Positions 1 through 9,403 of a stretch of DNA of 58,446 bases are shown here, piece by piece (positions within the stretch are counted from its first letter, which is position 1; the number at the start of each line of letters is the position of its first letter). The DNA is taken from assembly GCA_910584345.1 (NCBI GenBank), contig CAJTZX010000022.1, forward strand, positions 1 to 58,446, in the 5' to 3' direction. Position numbers and translations under genes: made by a program. This stretch comes from an uncultured Eubacterium sp. (GTDB lineage Bacteria > Bacillota > Clostridia > Lachnospirales > Lachnospiraceae). Below the pieces are notes generated by a model, which was not told the origin of the DNA, made no database searches, and worked only from the letters and a program-made list of their open reading frames with translations.

Positions 1-1229
1 AGTTGTCCGCACAACTGACGCAGCTGACTACAGAAGTACGCCAGAGCGTGGAAGATGCAACAGCTGCGTCTAAGCAAAATATGATTTTGATTATTACAAT
101 TGTACTCACAGGAAGCACGCTGTTGTTAGTATTTCTGACATTTTTAATCAGCAAAAGCATGCAAGGCAGCATCCGAATATTCAAAAAAACACTTTCTTGT
201 ATGACACAGGGAGATCTTACGGTTCGTGCTAAGACAAAAGGAAAAGATGAATTCGCCATATTCGGGAAATATGTAAATGATTTTTTGGACAAGCTGACAG
301 AGGTTTTAAAAGAAGTGCAATTTATTTCTAAAGAAGTTAGGATGTCTGGCGAGGAATTGGATGAAATGGCTTCGATCAGCGGTGTTACCGCATCAGATAT
401 CAGTAGTGCGGTCAATGAGATTGCATCAGGCGCGGTGACACAAGCCGGAGAATCCGAATCAGCTGCCGCTAAAATCGAAGCAATGGGACATTCTTTTGGA
501 ACAATCGTAGATTATGTGCATCATTTGGGTAGTATGGCTGAGGATATGCATCAGGTCAGTGAGGAATCCGTACAATTTATGAGTGATCTGCATGAAGCAA
601 ATGAAAAAACGGTATACGCTTTTTCACAGGTGTCCAGGCAGACGCATACGACGAATGCATCTGTTCAAAAAATCAGAGAAGCTACGGAGCTGATTACTTC
701 CATTGCAAGCCAGACAAATTTGCTTTCTTTAAATGCCAGTATCGAGGCAGCAAGGGCAGGTGAGGCAGGCAGAGGATTTGCGGTCGTTGCATCGGAAATC
801 CAAAAGCTGGCAGACCAGTCAGGCAGTTCGGCAGAAATTATCAGTAAAATTATCGGGGATCTGTCTGAGCAGGCTGATTTAACGGTACGGATTGTGGACG
901 ACGTTTCACAGGTAATGGAAACGCAGCAGGCAAAACTGCAGCTGACGCAAGATCGGTTTGTAAAATTGGAACAGGGTATCCGCCAGTCTGGTGATGAGAC
1001 AAAGCTGATCCGGGAGCAGACTAAGATTTGTGATACAGCAAGGAGTACGGTAGAGGACGTAATTATGAACCTTTCGGCTATTTCAGAGGAAAATGCTGCA
1101 TCTACCGAGGAGACGACGGCGTCTATGACGCAGCTGCACGCGACGATGGAACAGTTATCAGTTTCTTCAGGAAAACTAAAAGAGATGGCGCAGCAGTTGG
1201 ATTTGGATTTGAATTTTTTTCAATTGTAA
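1..1229 (+). CDS. Methyl-accepting chemotaxis protein, 5' end outside window
   Basis: C-terminal 408 residues of a transmembrane chemoreceptor that would signal to CheA/CheW at the inner membrane face. Visible parts in order: the end of an extracellular sensor, one membrane segment at about residues 27-50, a HAMP domain (about 51-103), and a long coiled-coil signalling domain with the conserved hairpin tip at about 236-262 (SQTNLLSLNASIEAARAG). The frame is open to the window edge and family members have a first membrane helix and a periplasmic domain, so the TTG at base 3 is not a real start. The ligand cannot be told from what remains. Gene identity is sure; only the N-terminus is missing. 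Confidence 0.95.
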   Translation, partial: LSAQLTQLTTEVRQSVEDATAASKQNMILIITIVLTGSTLLLVFLTFLISKSMQGSIRIFKKTLSCMTQGDLTVRAKTKGKDEFAIFGKYVNDFLDKLTEVLKEVQFISKEVRMSGEELDEMASISGVTASDISSAVNEIASGAVTQAGESESAAAKIEAMGHSFGTIVDYVHHLGSMAEDMHQVSEESVQFMSDLHEANEKTVYAFSQVSRQTHTTNASVQKIREATELITSIASQTNLLSLNASIEAARAGEAGRGFAVVASEIQKLADQSGSSAEIISKIIGDLSEQADLTVRIVDDVSQVMETQQAKLQLTQDRFVKLEQGIRQSGDETKLIREQTKICDTARSTVEDVIMNLSAISEENAASTEETTASMTQLHATMEQLSVSSGKLKEMAQQLDLDLNFFQL

Positions 1230-1296
1230 TCATAGCATGCAGACAAAAAAGATAAGGAAAAATTAAGAAGGAAAAGGCAATAGAAGCAATTAAATA

Positions 1297-1325
1297 TTGA
1301 CTGATTATTAGTTAAAACATATACT
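1297..1325 (+). promoter_or_regulatory. Sigma-A type promoter for the phosphoglucomutase gene
   Basis: TTGACT at 1297-1302 and TATACT at 1320-1325 are separated by 17 bases. It lies about 145 bases before the start codon at 1473, giving a moderately long 5' leader with no recognised riboswitch. Confidence 0.6.
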
Positions 1326-1472
1326 TATATAAAGTTGAGAACCAATCATGTTAAAGAAACAAGACATATGATATACATCATTTTATGAATCAAATACTTC
1401 AAAATGAAAAGAAAGGAAAAGCTGCCGGTATACAGATAACAAGCAATAATATCAGGCAGCAGGTATCAGCAA

Positions 1473-3188
1473 ATGGATTACAAAAAAATCTATCATCAGT
1501 GGCTCTCTGATCCATATTTTGACGATCAGACAAAAGAAGAATTAAAAGCGATTGCAGCAGATGAAGCGGAGGTGGAAGATCGTTTTTATCGTCGGCTGGA
1601 GTTCGGAACCGGAGGACTTCGCGGGGTCATCGGCGCAGGGACAAACCGGATGAATATTTATACGGTGCGGCAGGCCACACAAGGATTGGCAAATTATATT
1701 ATTTCGCAGAACGGACAGGGCAAAGGAGTCGCAATTGCATATGATTCCAGACGCATGTCTCCAGAATTTGCAGATGAGGCGGCATTGTGCTTAAATGCCA
1801 ATGGGATTAAGACCTATCGTTTTGAAAGTCTGCGTCCGACACCGGAATTGTCATTTGCAGTACGGGAGCTTGGCTGTATTGCCGGTATCGTCATTACAGC
1901 AAGCCACAATCCAAGGGAATATAACGGTTATAAAGTATATTGGGAAGACGGTGCACAGATTACACCGCCGCATGATAAAAATATATTGGCACAAGTAGCC
2001 AAAGTGACAGAGTTTTCGCAAGTAAAAACGATGGACAAAGAGTCGGCACAGGCGCAAGGGCTGTATGAGACGATTGGCAGTAACATCGACGATTTGTATA
2101 TGGAACAGCTAAAAAAACAGAGTATCCATCCAGAGCTGATTCGTAAAGCGGCAGGTGATATTCGGATTGTTTATACGCCGCTGCACGGTACAGGAAATCT
2201 TCCGGTTCGAAGGGTATTAAAAGAGCTTGGTTTTGAACATGTGTATGTCGTAAAGGAACAGGAATTACCGGACGGTGCATTTCCGACGGTTGCATATCCG
2301 AATCCTGAGGATGAAAAGGCATGGACATTGGCGTTAAAGCTTGCAAAAGAAGTAGATGCGGACATTGTACTTGCCACAGATCCGGATGCAGACCGCCTTG
2401 GGGTATACGCAAAAGATACAAAGACCGGAGAATATGTAAGCTTTACAGGTAATATGTCCGGTATGTTGATCGCAGAATACATTTTAAGAGAGCGTACGAA
2501 GACAGGTACAATGCCGGAACATCCAGCGCTTGTAGAAACGATTGTAACGACGGATATGGCAAAAGCAATAGCGGCAGATTATCATACGGCGCTGATCGAA
2601 GTTCTGACTGGTTTTAAATATATTGGGGAGCAGATCCGTCTGTTTGAAGAAAATCATTCTTATCATTATGTATTTGGGCTGGAAGAAAGCTATGGCTGTC
2701 TGGCAGGTACATATGCAAGAGATAAGGATGCATGTGTGGCGGTGATGATGCTGTGCGAGGTAGCTGCATACTATAAGCTGCAAGGCAAGACGCTTTGGGA
2801 TGCAATGCTTACGATGTATGAAACCTATGGTTATTATAAAGAAGGACTTGCAACGCTGACATTAAAAGGCATCGATGGTGCAAAACAGATTCAGGAGAAA
2901 ATGAGCGAGGCAAGGAGCAATCCGCCGAAAATGCTTGGCGGTCTGAAAGTACTTGCAGTTCGTGATTATAAGCAAGATAGCAGAACAGATTTGATTTCTG
3001 GTGAGAAAACACCTACTGGATTGCCGGAATCTAACGTATTATATTATGAATTGGAGAACAATGCATGGTGTTGTGTTCGTCCGTCTGGTACTGAGCCTAA
3101 GATCAAATATTATTTTGGTGTCAAAGGTGATTCTTTGGAAGATGCGGCTATGAAGCTGGAAGCTTTAAAACAGGATATGTTGAAATAA
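1473..3188 (+). CDS. pgcA: Phospho-sugar mutase (phosphoglucomutase/phosphomannomutase)
   Basis: Cytosolic alpha-D-phosphohexomutase of 571 residues, interconverting glucose-1-phosphate and glucose-6-phosphate (possibly mannose phosphates) for glycogen, cell-wall and exopolysaccharide precursors. All four family signatures are present: the phospho-serine loop TASHNP with Ser144, the metal loop DPDADR (Asp303, 305, 307), the sugar-binding loop GLEESYG, and the C-terminal phosphate-binding loop RPSGTEPKIKYY. Length matches the Firmicute PgcA class (about 560-580). It has its own promoter and a strong terminator. Substrate preference between glucose and mannose cannot be read from sequence. Confidence 0.93.
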   Translation: MDYKKIYHQWLSDPYFDDQTKEELKAIAADEAEVEDRFYRRLEFGTGGLRGVIGAGTNRMNIYTVRQATQGLANYIISQNGQGKGVAIAYDSRRMSPEFADEAALCLNANGIKTYRFESLRPTPELSFAVRELGCIAGIVITASHNPREYNGYKVYWEDGAQITPPHDKNILAQVAKVTEFSQVKTMDKESAQAQGLYETIGSNIDDLYMEQLKKQSIHPELIRKAAGDIRIVYTPLHGTGNLPVRRVLKELGFEHVYVVKEQELPDGAFPTVAYPNPEDEKAWTLALKLAKEVDADIVLATDPDADRLGVYAKDTKTGEYVSFTGNMSGMLIAEYILRERTKTGTMPEHPALVETIVTTDMAKAIAADYHTALIEVLTGFKYIGEQIRLFEENHSYHYVFGLEESYGCLAGTYARDKDACVAVMMLCEVAAYYKLQGKTLWDAMLTMYETYGYYKEGLATLTLKGIDGAKQIQEKMSEARSNPPKMLGGLKVLAVRDYKQDSRTDLISGEKTPTGLPESNVLYYELENNAWCCVRPSGTEPKIKYYFGVKGDSLEDAAMKLEALKQDMLK

Positions 3189-3190
3189 AA

Positions 3191-3221
3191 TAACAAGTTC
3201 CATGGCTTATCGGAACGGTTA
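3191..3221 (+). repeat. Intergenic hairpin repeat, copy 1
   Basis: TAACAAGTTCC pairs imperfectly with GGAACGGTTA around the loop ATGGCTTATC. It aligns over about 37 bases with the copy at 48661-48692 (shared GTTCCATGG, TTATC, GAAC, GTTA and AAAATA blocks), so this is a dispersed repeat and not a chance palindrome. Confidence 0.6.
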
Positions 3222-3280
3222 TAAAATAAATAGGATAAGAGTTTCAAATCTATAAAAAAATTAGAAAAACAGAGGTTCTA

Positions 3281-3318
3281 AAAAATAACAGTTCAGCTTG
3301 TCCGGACTGTTATTTTTT
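3281..3318 (+). terminator. Intrinsic terminator after pgcA
   Basis: AAAAATAACAGT (3281-3292) pairs perfectly with ACTGTTATTTTT, followed by a T run to 3318. The sequence is closely similar to the hairpin at 37446-37472, so the terminator belongs to the dispersed hairpin family of this window. Confidence 0.8.
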
Positions 3319-3375
3319 GTCAAAGAAAGTCCACGCGAAGCGATTTCTAATCAGCAAACTCTCAATATCGCCCCG

Positions 3376-3419
3376 AATCGTTACTATGAGCGGGCTCCAG
3401 GCCGTGAATAGTAACGATT
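3376..3419. repeat. 12-bp perfect inverted repeat with 20-base loop
   Basis: AATCGTTACTAT at 3376-3387 is the exact reverse complement of ATAGTAACGATT at 3408-3419. No T run follows, so it is unlikely to be a plain terminator. It sits about 25 bases before the probable gpmI -35 box and could be an operator or a mobile palindromic repeat. Confidence 0.6.
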
Positions 3420-3443
3420 TCTTGCAAAAATTAAGATTTAGAG

Positions 3444-3472
3444 TTGAGAAATTTGCGGATAAGTGATATTTT
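3444..3472 (+). promoter_or_regulatory. Probable gpmI promoter
   Basis: TTGAGA (3444-3449) and TATTTT (3467-3472) with a 17-base spacer lie about 40 bases before the gpmI start. The -10 is weak. Confidence 0.4.
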
Positions 3473-3511
3473 ATAGTAAGAAAAATATTTAGGAGGAAAG
3501 AGGAAAACAAT

Positions 3512-5053
3512 ATGAGTAAAAAACCTACGGTATTAATGATCTTAGATGGCTTTGGGTTAAATGAGACAAGTAACGGCAATGCTATAGCACAGGCAAATAC
3601 GCCGGTGCTGGACAAGATGATGAAAGAGTATCCGTTTGTCAAAGGATATGCCAGCGGCCTGGCGGTAGGCCTGCCGGACGGGCAGATGGGAAATTCCGAA
3701 GTCGGACATCTGAATATGGGCGCAGGGCGTATCGTATATCAGGAATTGACACGTATTTCAAAAGAAATCGAAGACGGAGATTTCTTTCAGAATGAAGCGC
3801 TGTTATCTGCGGTAGAAAACTGTAAAAAGAACGGGTCTGACCTGCATTTGTTTGGGCTTGTATCCGATGGCGGCGTGCATAGCCATAATACACATATTTA
3901 TGGGCTTTTGGAGCTGGCAAAAAGGGAAGGGCTTTCCAATGTTTATGTTCATTGCTTTATGGATGGGCGTGATACGGCGCCGTCTTCAGGCAAAGGCTTT
4001 ATTCAGGAATTAGTGGATAAGATGCAGGAAATAGGAGTTGGCGAGATTGCTACGATTAGCGGACGTTACTATGCAATGGACCGTGACAATCGCTGGGATC
4101 GTGTGGAAAAGGCTTACACAGCTCTGACAAAGGGCGAAGGTGTGAAAGCTTCAGATCCGGTAGCTGCAATGCAGGCATCTTATGATGATGAAAAGACCGA
4201 TGAATTTGTGCTGCCGACTGTGATTGTAAAGGATGGAAAACCGGTTGCAACAGTAAAAGATAACGATTCCGTTATTTTCTTTAATTTCCGTCCAGACCGC
4301 GCAAGAGAAATGACGCGGGTATTCTGCTGTGATGATTTTAACGGATTTGACCGCGGGCCTAGAAAGCAGGTTACTTACATCTGCTTTACAGAATATGATG
4401 TAACGATTCCAAACAAAGAAATCGCATTTAAGAAAGTAGAGCTGGATAATACGTTCGGACAGTTTCTTGCTGCAAACGGCAAAACACAAGCCAGAATTGC
4501 AGAGACCGAAAAATATGCGCATGTTACGTTTTTCTTTAACGGTGGAGTGGAAGAGCCAAATAAAGGGGAAGAGCGTATTCTTGTAAAATCTCCGAAGGTT
4601 GCCACTTATGACCTGCAGCCGGAGATGAGCGCTCCAACCGTATGTGATAAGCTGTGTGAAGCAATTCGTTCTGGAAAATATGATGTGATTATTATTAACT
4701 TTGCAAATCCAGATATGGTTGGACATACCGGTGTAATGGAAGCAGCTGTAAAAGCGGTGGAAGCAGTAGACGCCTGTGTTGGCAGAGCGCTGGAAGCGCT
4801 GTTGGAAGTAGATGGCCAGATGTTCTTATGTGCAGATCACGGAAATGCAGAGCAGCTTGTTGACTATGAAACAGGGGTACCGTTTACGGCGCATACGACG
4901 AATCCAGTTCCGTTTATTTTGATTAATTATGATCCTGCATATACGTTAAAGGAAGGCGGACGGCTTGCGGATATTGTACCGACTTTAATCGAAATGATGG
5001 GCATGGAGAAGCCGGCAGAGATGACAGGGGAATCTCTTTTGATAAAAAAATAA
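3512..5053 (+). CDS. gpmI: 2,3-bisphosphoglycerate-independent phosphoglycerate mutase
   Basis: Glycolytic and gluconeogenic enzyme of 513 residues that interconverts 3- and 2-phosphoglycerate with two Mn2+ ions and a phosphoserine intermediate. Visible signatures: the N-terminal metal site DGFGLN (Asp12), the nucleophile loop GNSEVGHLNMGAG with Ser62, the metal loop MDGRDT, and the C-terminal alkaline-phosphatase-like ADHGNAEQ and HTTNPVPF. The start follows AGGAGG at good spacing. Length is normal (about 510). In many Firmicutes gpmI sits with pgk and tpiA; here it stands alone with its own promoter. Confidence 0.97.
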   Translation: MSKKPTVLMILDGFGLNETSNGNAIAQANTPVLDKMMKEYPFVKGYASGLAVGLPDGQMGNSEVGHLNMGAGRIVYQELTRISKEIEDGDFFQNEALLSAVENCKKNGSDLHLFGLVSDGGVHSHNTHIYGLLELAKREGLSNVYVHCFMDGRDTAPSSGKGFIQELVDKMQEIGVGEIATISGRYYAMDRDNRWDRVEKAYTALTKGEGVKASDPVAAMQASYDDEKTDEFVLPTVIVKDGKPVATVKDNDSVIFFNFRPDRAREMTRVFCCDDFNGFDRGPRKQVTYICFTEYDVTIPNKEIAFKKVELDNTFGQFLAANGKTQARIAETEKYAHVTFFFNGGVEEPNKGEERILVKSPKVATYDLQPEMSAPTVCDKLCEAIRSGKYDVIIINFANPDMVGHTGVMEAAVKAVEAVDACVGRALEALLEVDGQMFLCADHGNAEQLVDYETGVPFTAHTTNPVPFILINYDPAYTLKEGGRLADIVPTLIEMMGMEKPAEMTGESLLIKK

Positions 5054-5079
5054 AAGGCAGATGCTGAACGAGTTTTAGA

Positions 5080-5110
5080 AGTGGGAATCAGAATGTTTCT
5101 GATTCCCACT
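5080..5110 (+). terminator. Perfect 14-bp hairpin after gpmI
   Basis: AGTGGGAATCAGAA (5080-5093) and its exact reverse complement (5097-5110) enclose a 3-base loop. Position directly after gpmI suggests a terminator, but the T run is almost absent, so its efficiency is uncertain. Confidence 0.6.
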
Positions 5111-5205
5111 TACGGTATTGGATAAAGTGAGAAAAAGTTGATTTAGTTATATTCAGATAATATGTATACGGCATATGGAATGGGAATAATATGGGAGTAA
5201 GATAA

Positions 5206-5988
5206 TATGGGACATTCTATTTTGATGCTTCTGATGAAGATAAATGGATGGTGATTGATGGACTGCAGCGCGTCACAGCTTTAAGACAATTTATAGTTGA
5301 AGAAAGTCTGACTTTACAGGATTTGGAGTTTTTTCCAGAACTAAACGGGTCTGATTATAAACAACTTCCAAGAGCGTTTCAACGTCGTATCGATGAGACG
5401 GTGATCAATGTGTATCTTGTAAATCCATCTACTCCGGATAATGTTAAATATAATATTTTTAAAAGAATTAATACAGGCGGTCTTGCATTAGAACCTCAAG
5501 AGATCCGAAATGCCTTATATCAGGGGAATGCAACAAAGTTTTTAAAGGTTTGTGCTGAAATGCCTTGTTTTGTGACTGCTACAGGAGGAAGTGTCAAGAG
5601 TGAAAGGATGCTGGACAGGGAATTTGTATTGAGATTTGTTTCATTTTGCTATTTGGATTTAGACAAATATATCGGAAATATTGATGAATTTTTAAATCTT
5701 GGTATGAAATACCTAAATAAAATATCAAAGGAAGAAGACATCATAAAAATGGAATTTGAGAATGTAATGGTTCATATGCATCAATTAATGGGAAAGCATG
5801 CATTTAGAAAAATCTGTTTTGATGATCGTAGGCGTCCGGTAAATAAGGTGATCTTTGAGTCCTGGTGTTATATAGTGAAAAAATTGTCAAATGAAGATAT
5901 TCAAAATCTACGGTCATACAAGCAATTCTTTTGTTTCGCCAGACTTTTGAAAGAAATAGTTTTGGTGCGGACCGGAGAATTATTTTAA
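5206..5988 (+). pseudogene. DUF262 (GmrSD-like) protein fragment
   Basis: The open frame starts straight after a stop at 5203-5205 and already encodes the core of a DUF262 domain: a tyrosine-rich strand, then VIDGLQRVTALRQF (the family's DGQQR signature), then INTGG and LEPQEIRNALY. DUF262 proteins are DNA-binding or nuclease components of GmrSD-type defence and related systems. The expected N-terminal 50-60 residues with the FQRGYVW-type motif are absent in every frame upstream, and the C-terminal end is also shortened, with a possible frameshifted tail in 5990-6095. The first ATG (5248) has no ribosome site and lies inside the conserved motif. I read this as a decayed defence gene, though a short functional protein cannot be excluded. 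Confidence 0.65.
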
Positions 5989-6301
5989 ACGGGCATTACG
6001 TAAGTCTTGGCACGATAAAAGACATTTCTTATTGGTATAAGAAGAATGATGAGATCAGCCTTGTAATAGAGGAGGATGATCAGATTTGGGAATGATTTGC
6101 CGACAGGCAAATTTTCTACAATTTAATAAATAATGAAGTAATTTTGTCATAGTTTACAAGTTTCCCAATGTAAAATGACCAACATCGCAAAGATTACACA
6201 GAAATTTAACACAATCATTGCAATTTTGTAAGAAATTGAGTATAATGCTTTATTATTAAAGTGTGATTAGGTGAAAAGAAGCCAGGAAGCAGGTGATAGG
6301 T
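5989..6301. other. Gap before rel with decayed coding remnant
   Basis: The first 110 bases can be read in other frames as short protein-like stretches ending at 6095, probably the worn tail of the DUF262 gene. The rest is AT-rich leader with the rel promoter. Confidence 0.4.
6218..6246 (+). promoter_or_regulatory. Promoter of the rel operon
   Basis: TTGCAA (6218-6223), a 17-base spacer and a consensus TATAAT (6241-6246), about 55 bases before the rel start. Confidence 0.75.
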
Positions 6302-8626
6302 ATGGCAGATCTTTCGATTGCAATGAATGAACCACAGGAAACAGTAGAAGAATTAGAAGCCAAAATAGGAGCAAAGAGGAACGGAATCCGCAAAATGCCT
6401 GATTTTATAGAGCCGCAAGAGTTGTATAAGGAGCTTATAAACAGCATTAAAAAATACCATCCATCCACAGATATTACACAGGTGGAAAAGGCGTATCGGA
6501 TTGCGGCGGCGGCGCATAAGGACCAGAAAAGAAAATCTGGAGAAGCATATATTATCCATCCGCTTTGTGTATCTATGATCTTGGCAGAGCTGGAATTGGA
6601 TAAAGAAACGATCGTAGCAGGTCTTTTGCATGATATTGTGGAAGATACAGTTATGACGGATGAGGAGATTGCGCAAGAGTTCGGTTCGGAAGTTGCGCTG
6701 CTTGTAGATGGTGTTACAAAGTTAGAGCAGTTGTCTTATGATGCAGATAAAGTAGAAGTACAGGCGGAAAATTTCAGAAAAATGTTTCTTGCGATGGCAA
6801 AGGATATCCGGGTCATATTGATTAAACTGGCTGACCGTCTGCATAATATGCGCACACTCCAGTATATGCGGCCGGAAAAGCAAAAAGAGATTGCAAGAGA
6901 GACCATGGATATTTATTCTCCAATTGCCCAGCGGCTTGGCATATCCAAAATAAAGATAGAGCTGGACGACCTGTGTTTAAAATATCTGGAGGCTTCTGCC
7001 TATTATGATCTGATTAAGCAGGTGGCGCAGCGTAAAACTGCTCAGGATGATTATATCCGCAATCTGACAGATGAAGTGCGCGGACATATTGAAAGGGCCG
7101 GCATTCAGGCGGAGATTGGCGGCAGAGCAAAGCATTTTTTCAGTATCTATAAAAAAATGGTCAATCAGAATAAGACGCTGGACCAGATTTATGATCTGTT
7201 CGCAATTCGTATTATTGTCAGAAATGTTATGGACTGTTATGCGGCGCTTGGTGTGATTCATGAAAATTATGTGCCGGTGCCGGGGCGTTTTAAAGATTAT
7301 ATTGCGATGCCGAAACCGAACCGTTACCAGTCATTGCATACGACGCTGATGGGTTCGGACGGCCAGCCGTTTGAGATTCAGATTCGAACGGTGGAAATGC
7401 ACCGGGTAGCAGAGTATGGGATTGCTGCGCATTGGAAATATAAAGAAGCTGCTAACGGAGTAAAATCAACAGGCAGTCAGGAAGAAGAGAAATTAAGCTG
7501 GCTGCGTCAGATATTAGAATGGCAGCAGGATATGTCTGACAATAAAGAATTTATGAGTCTTTTAAAAAGTGATCTGGATTTGTTTTCAGATATGGTATTC
7601 TGTTTTACGCCAAACGGCGATGTCAAAAATCTGCCAAATGGTTCTACCCCTGTAGATTTTGCATATAGTATTCATTCCGCAGTCGGCAATAAAATGATCG
7701 GTGCAAAAGTGAATGGAAAGCTTGTACCGATTGATTATGTCATTCAAAACGGCGACCGGATCGAAATTATTACTTCGCAAAATTCCAGAGGTCCAAGCCA
7801 TGACTGGCTGAATATCGTAAAGAGTACGCAGGCAAAGACAAAAATTAACCAGTGGTTCCGCAGCCAGCTCAAAGAAGAAAATATTCAGCATGGAAAAGAA
7901 TTGATTAGCGCATACTGCAAGGTTAAAGGAATTGACTTTTCGGTGATTAATAAATCGGTCTATCAGACAAAAGTGATGCGAAAATATGGGTTCCACGACT
8001 GGAATTCCTGTCTGGCTACTGTCGGTCACGGCGGAGTTAAAGAAGCAAGCATTGTAAATAAGATGTTTGATGAATACCGAAAGGATCATCCGATTGAGAT
8101 TTCCGACGAGCAAATAGCTGCAGAAAATGAAGAAGGCGGTTCTAAAAATCTTAGGTCGAATTCTAAGAGCGGAATTATCGTAAATGGATTGTGCGATATT
8201 GCAGCACACTTTGCAAAATGCTGCGGGCCGGTGCCAGGGGACGAGATTTGCGGTTATATTACAAGAGGGCGTGGCGTTACGATTCATCGGACAGACTGTA
8301 TTAATATGATGAATTTGTCTGATCTGGAAAAAACGCGGCTGATCGAAGCAGAATGGCAGGAAGGGTGCGGCAGCGGAGAACATGGATTGTATCTGGGCGA
8401 GCTTAAGATCTATGGAAATAACCGGACAGGTCTGCTTGTAGATATCACGAAAATATTTACAGAACGGGAGATTGATATCAATTCGATTCATTCGAAAACG
8501 AGCAAGCAGGGAATTGCAACCATTTCCATTTCCTTTGGAACAAAAGGCAAAGACGAGATGAACCATATTATTACGAAAATCCGTCAGGTGGAAAGTGTGA
8601 TTGATATTGAACGTACTTCAGGCTGA
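6302..8626 (+). CDS. relA: Bifunctional (p)ppGpp synthetase/hydrolase
   Basis: Long RelA/SpoT homologue (Rel, 774 residues from this start) that makes and degrades (p)ppGpp in the stringent response, bound to ribosomes during amino-acid starvation. Domains in order: HD hydrolase (AAHKDQKRKSGEAYIIHP and HDIVEDT intact, so hydrolysis is expected), synthetase (YDLFAIRIIV, MPKPNRYQSLHT), TGS (FTPNGDVKNLPNGSTPVDFAY), helical and conserved-cysteine region (CCGPVPGD), and C-terminal ACT. An in-frame GTG at 6293 overlaps the AGGTGAT ribosome site of the ATG at 6302, so I choose 6302. It heads a probable operon with the hydrolase and hemZ, a common clostridial order. Confidence 0.95.
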   Translation: MADLSIAMNEPQETVEELEAKIGAKRNGIRKMPDFIEPQELYKELINSIKKYHPSTDITQVEKAYRIAAAAHKDQKRKSGEAYIIHPLCVSMILAELELDKETIVAGLLHDIVEDTVMTDEEIAQEFGSEVALLVDGVTKLEQLSYDADKVEVQAENFRKMFLAMAKDIRVILIKLADRLHNMRTLQYMRPEKQKEIARETMDIYSPIAQRLGISKIKIELDDLCLKYLEASAYYDLIKQVAQRKTAQDDYIRNLTDEVRGHIERAGIQAEIGGRAKHFFSIYKKMVNQNKTLDQIYDLFAIRIIVRNVMDCYAALGVIHENYVPVPGRFKDYIAMPKPNRYQSLHTTLMGSDGQPFEIQIRTVEMHRVAEYGIAAHWKYKEAANGVKSTGSQEEEKLSWLRQILEWQQDMSDNKEFMSLLKSDLDLFSDMVFCFTPNGDVKNLPNGSTPVDFAYSIHSAVGNKMIGAKVNGKLVPIDYVIQNGDRIEIITSQNSRGPSHDWLNIVKSTQAKTKINQWFRSQLKEENIQHGKELISAYCKVKGIDFSVINKSVYQTKVMRKYGFHDWNSCLATVGHGGVKEASIVNKMFDEYRKDHPIEISDEQIAAENEEGGSKNLRSNSKSGIIVNGLCDIAAHFAKCCGPVPGDEICGYITRGRGVTIHRTDCINMMNLSDLEKTRLIEAEWQEGCGSGEHGLYLGELKIYGNNRTGLLVDITKIFTEREIDINSIHSKTSKQGIATISISFGTKGKDEMNHIITKIRQVESVIDIERTSG

Positions 8627-8674
8627 TTGAAAAAAGAACACAAATAGATTAGAAAATAAGGCAGGGATCGATCA

Positions 8675-9301
8675 ATGATGACAGTAAAGGAATTTCAGGT
8701 CGGCGTCGTCGGCACAAATTGTTTTTTAGCGGTAAACAGTGAAACAAAGGAAACATTAATCATTGACCCGGGTGATTATGCAGCGGCTCTTGCAGATGAT
8801 ATAGAGAAAAACGCTCTTCATCCGGTAGCTGTACTGCTGACACACGGTCATTTTGACCATTGTATGGCAGCAGAGCAGTTGGCAAAGCAGTATGGGATTT
8901 CTATTTACGTGCATGAGGATGACAAACAGACGATGGAAAATCCGGCGTATAACTGCTGCGGTATGATTGGTAAAAATCTTGTTTTTCATGCAGATCAGTA
9001 TTTTCATGGAGAGACAGACCTTATATCGATGGCAGGATTTGACATGGAAGTATTGCATACGCCGGGACATACGCCAGGAGGAGTCTGTTTTTATGTTAAG
9101 AGTGAGGGGATCTTATTTAGTGGAGACACATTGTTTTGCGAGTCTGTAGGAAGGACAGATTTCCCGAAGGGAAGTATGTCACAGCTCGTACGCAGCATTC
9201 ATGAAAAGCTGCTTCCTCTGCCAAACGATACGAAAGTAATGCCAGGACATGGGGAATGGACAACCATAGGGAAAGAAAAACAGTATAATCCGTTTTTGTA
9301 G
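8675..9301 (+). CDS. Metallo-beta-lactamase-fold hydrolase (glyoxalase II-like)
   Basis: Cytosolic 208-residue protein with the metal signature THGHFDH near residue 58, a second site in HTPGHTPGG, the Asp of SGDTLF, and a C-terminal PGHGEWT. These give a binuclear Zn/Fe site typical of YcbL/GloB-like thioester or lactone hydrolases. It is shorter than true glyoxalase II and lacks that enzyme's C-terminal helical domain. The substrate is unknown. It lies 48 bases after rel and before hemZ, a neighbourhood kept across clostridia. The start could be the first or second of two adjacent ATGs. Confidence 0.85.
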   Translation: MMTVKEFQVGVVGTNCFLAVNSETKETLIIDPGDYAAALADDIEKNALHPVAVLLTHGHFDHCMAAEQLAKQYGISIYVHEDDKQTMENPAYNCCGMIGKNLVFHADQYFHGETDLISMAGFDMEVLHTPGHTPGGVCFYVKSEGILFSGDTLFCESVGRTDFPKGSMSQLVRSIHEKLLPLPNDTKVMPGHGEWTTIGKEKQYNPFL

Positions 9302-9403
9302 GAATAACAGAAGATGGATAAGATATTAGGAACCGGTCAGATTGCATGAACTGTTCCGATCGGTGTTTGTTCAGGAGAAAAGTCTGAAAGGGTAAAAGTT
9401 AAC

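Larger units (their letters stand above)
3189..3511. other. Intergenic region rich in inverted repeats
   Basis: This 323-base gap between pgcA and gpmI has no credible ORF. It holds a palindromic repeat (3191-3221), the pgcA terminator (3281-3318), a long unexplained inverted repeat (3376-3419) and a likely gpmI promoter. The first two resemble hairpins found elsewhere in the window. Confidence 0.7.

Noticed and set aside
4151..4726. A 191-codon minus-strand frame inside gpmI
   Set aside because: Shadow of a conserved glycolytic gene, with no ribosome site or recognisable motif.
5110..5205. Missing N-terminus of the DUF262 protein in another frame
   Set aside because: All three frames were read and none shows the expected FQRGYVW-type motif.
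7586..8566. A 326-codon minus-strand frame inside rel
   Set aside because: It is antisense to the conserved rel gene, has no ribosome site, and its Cys/Phe/Asn-rich translation matches no domain.
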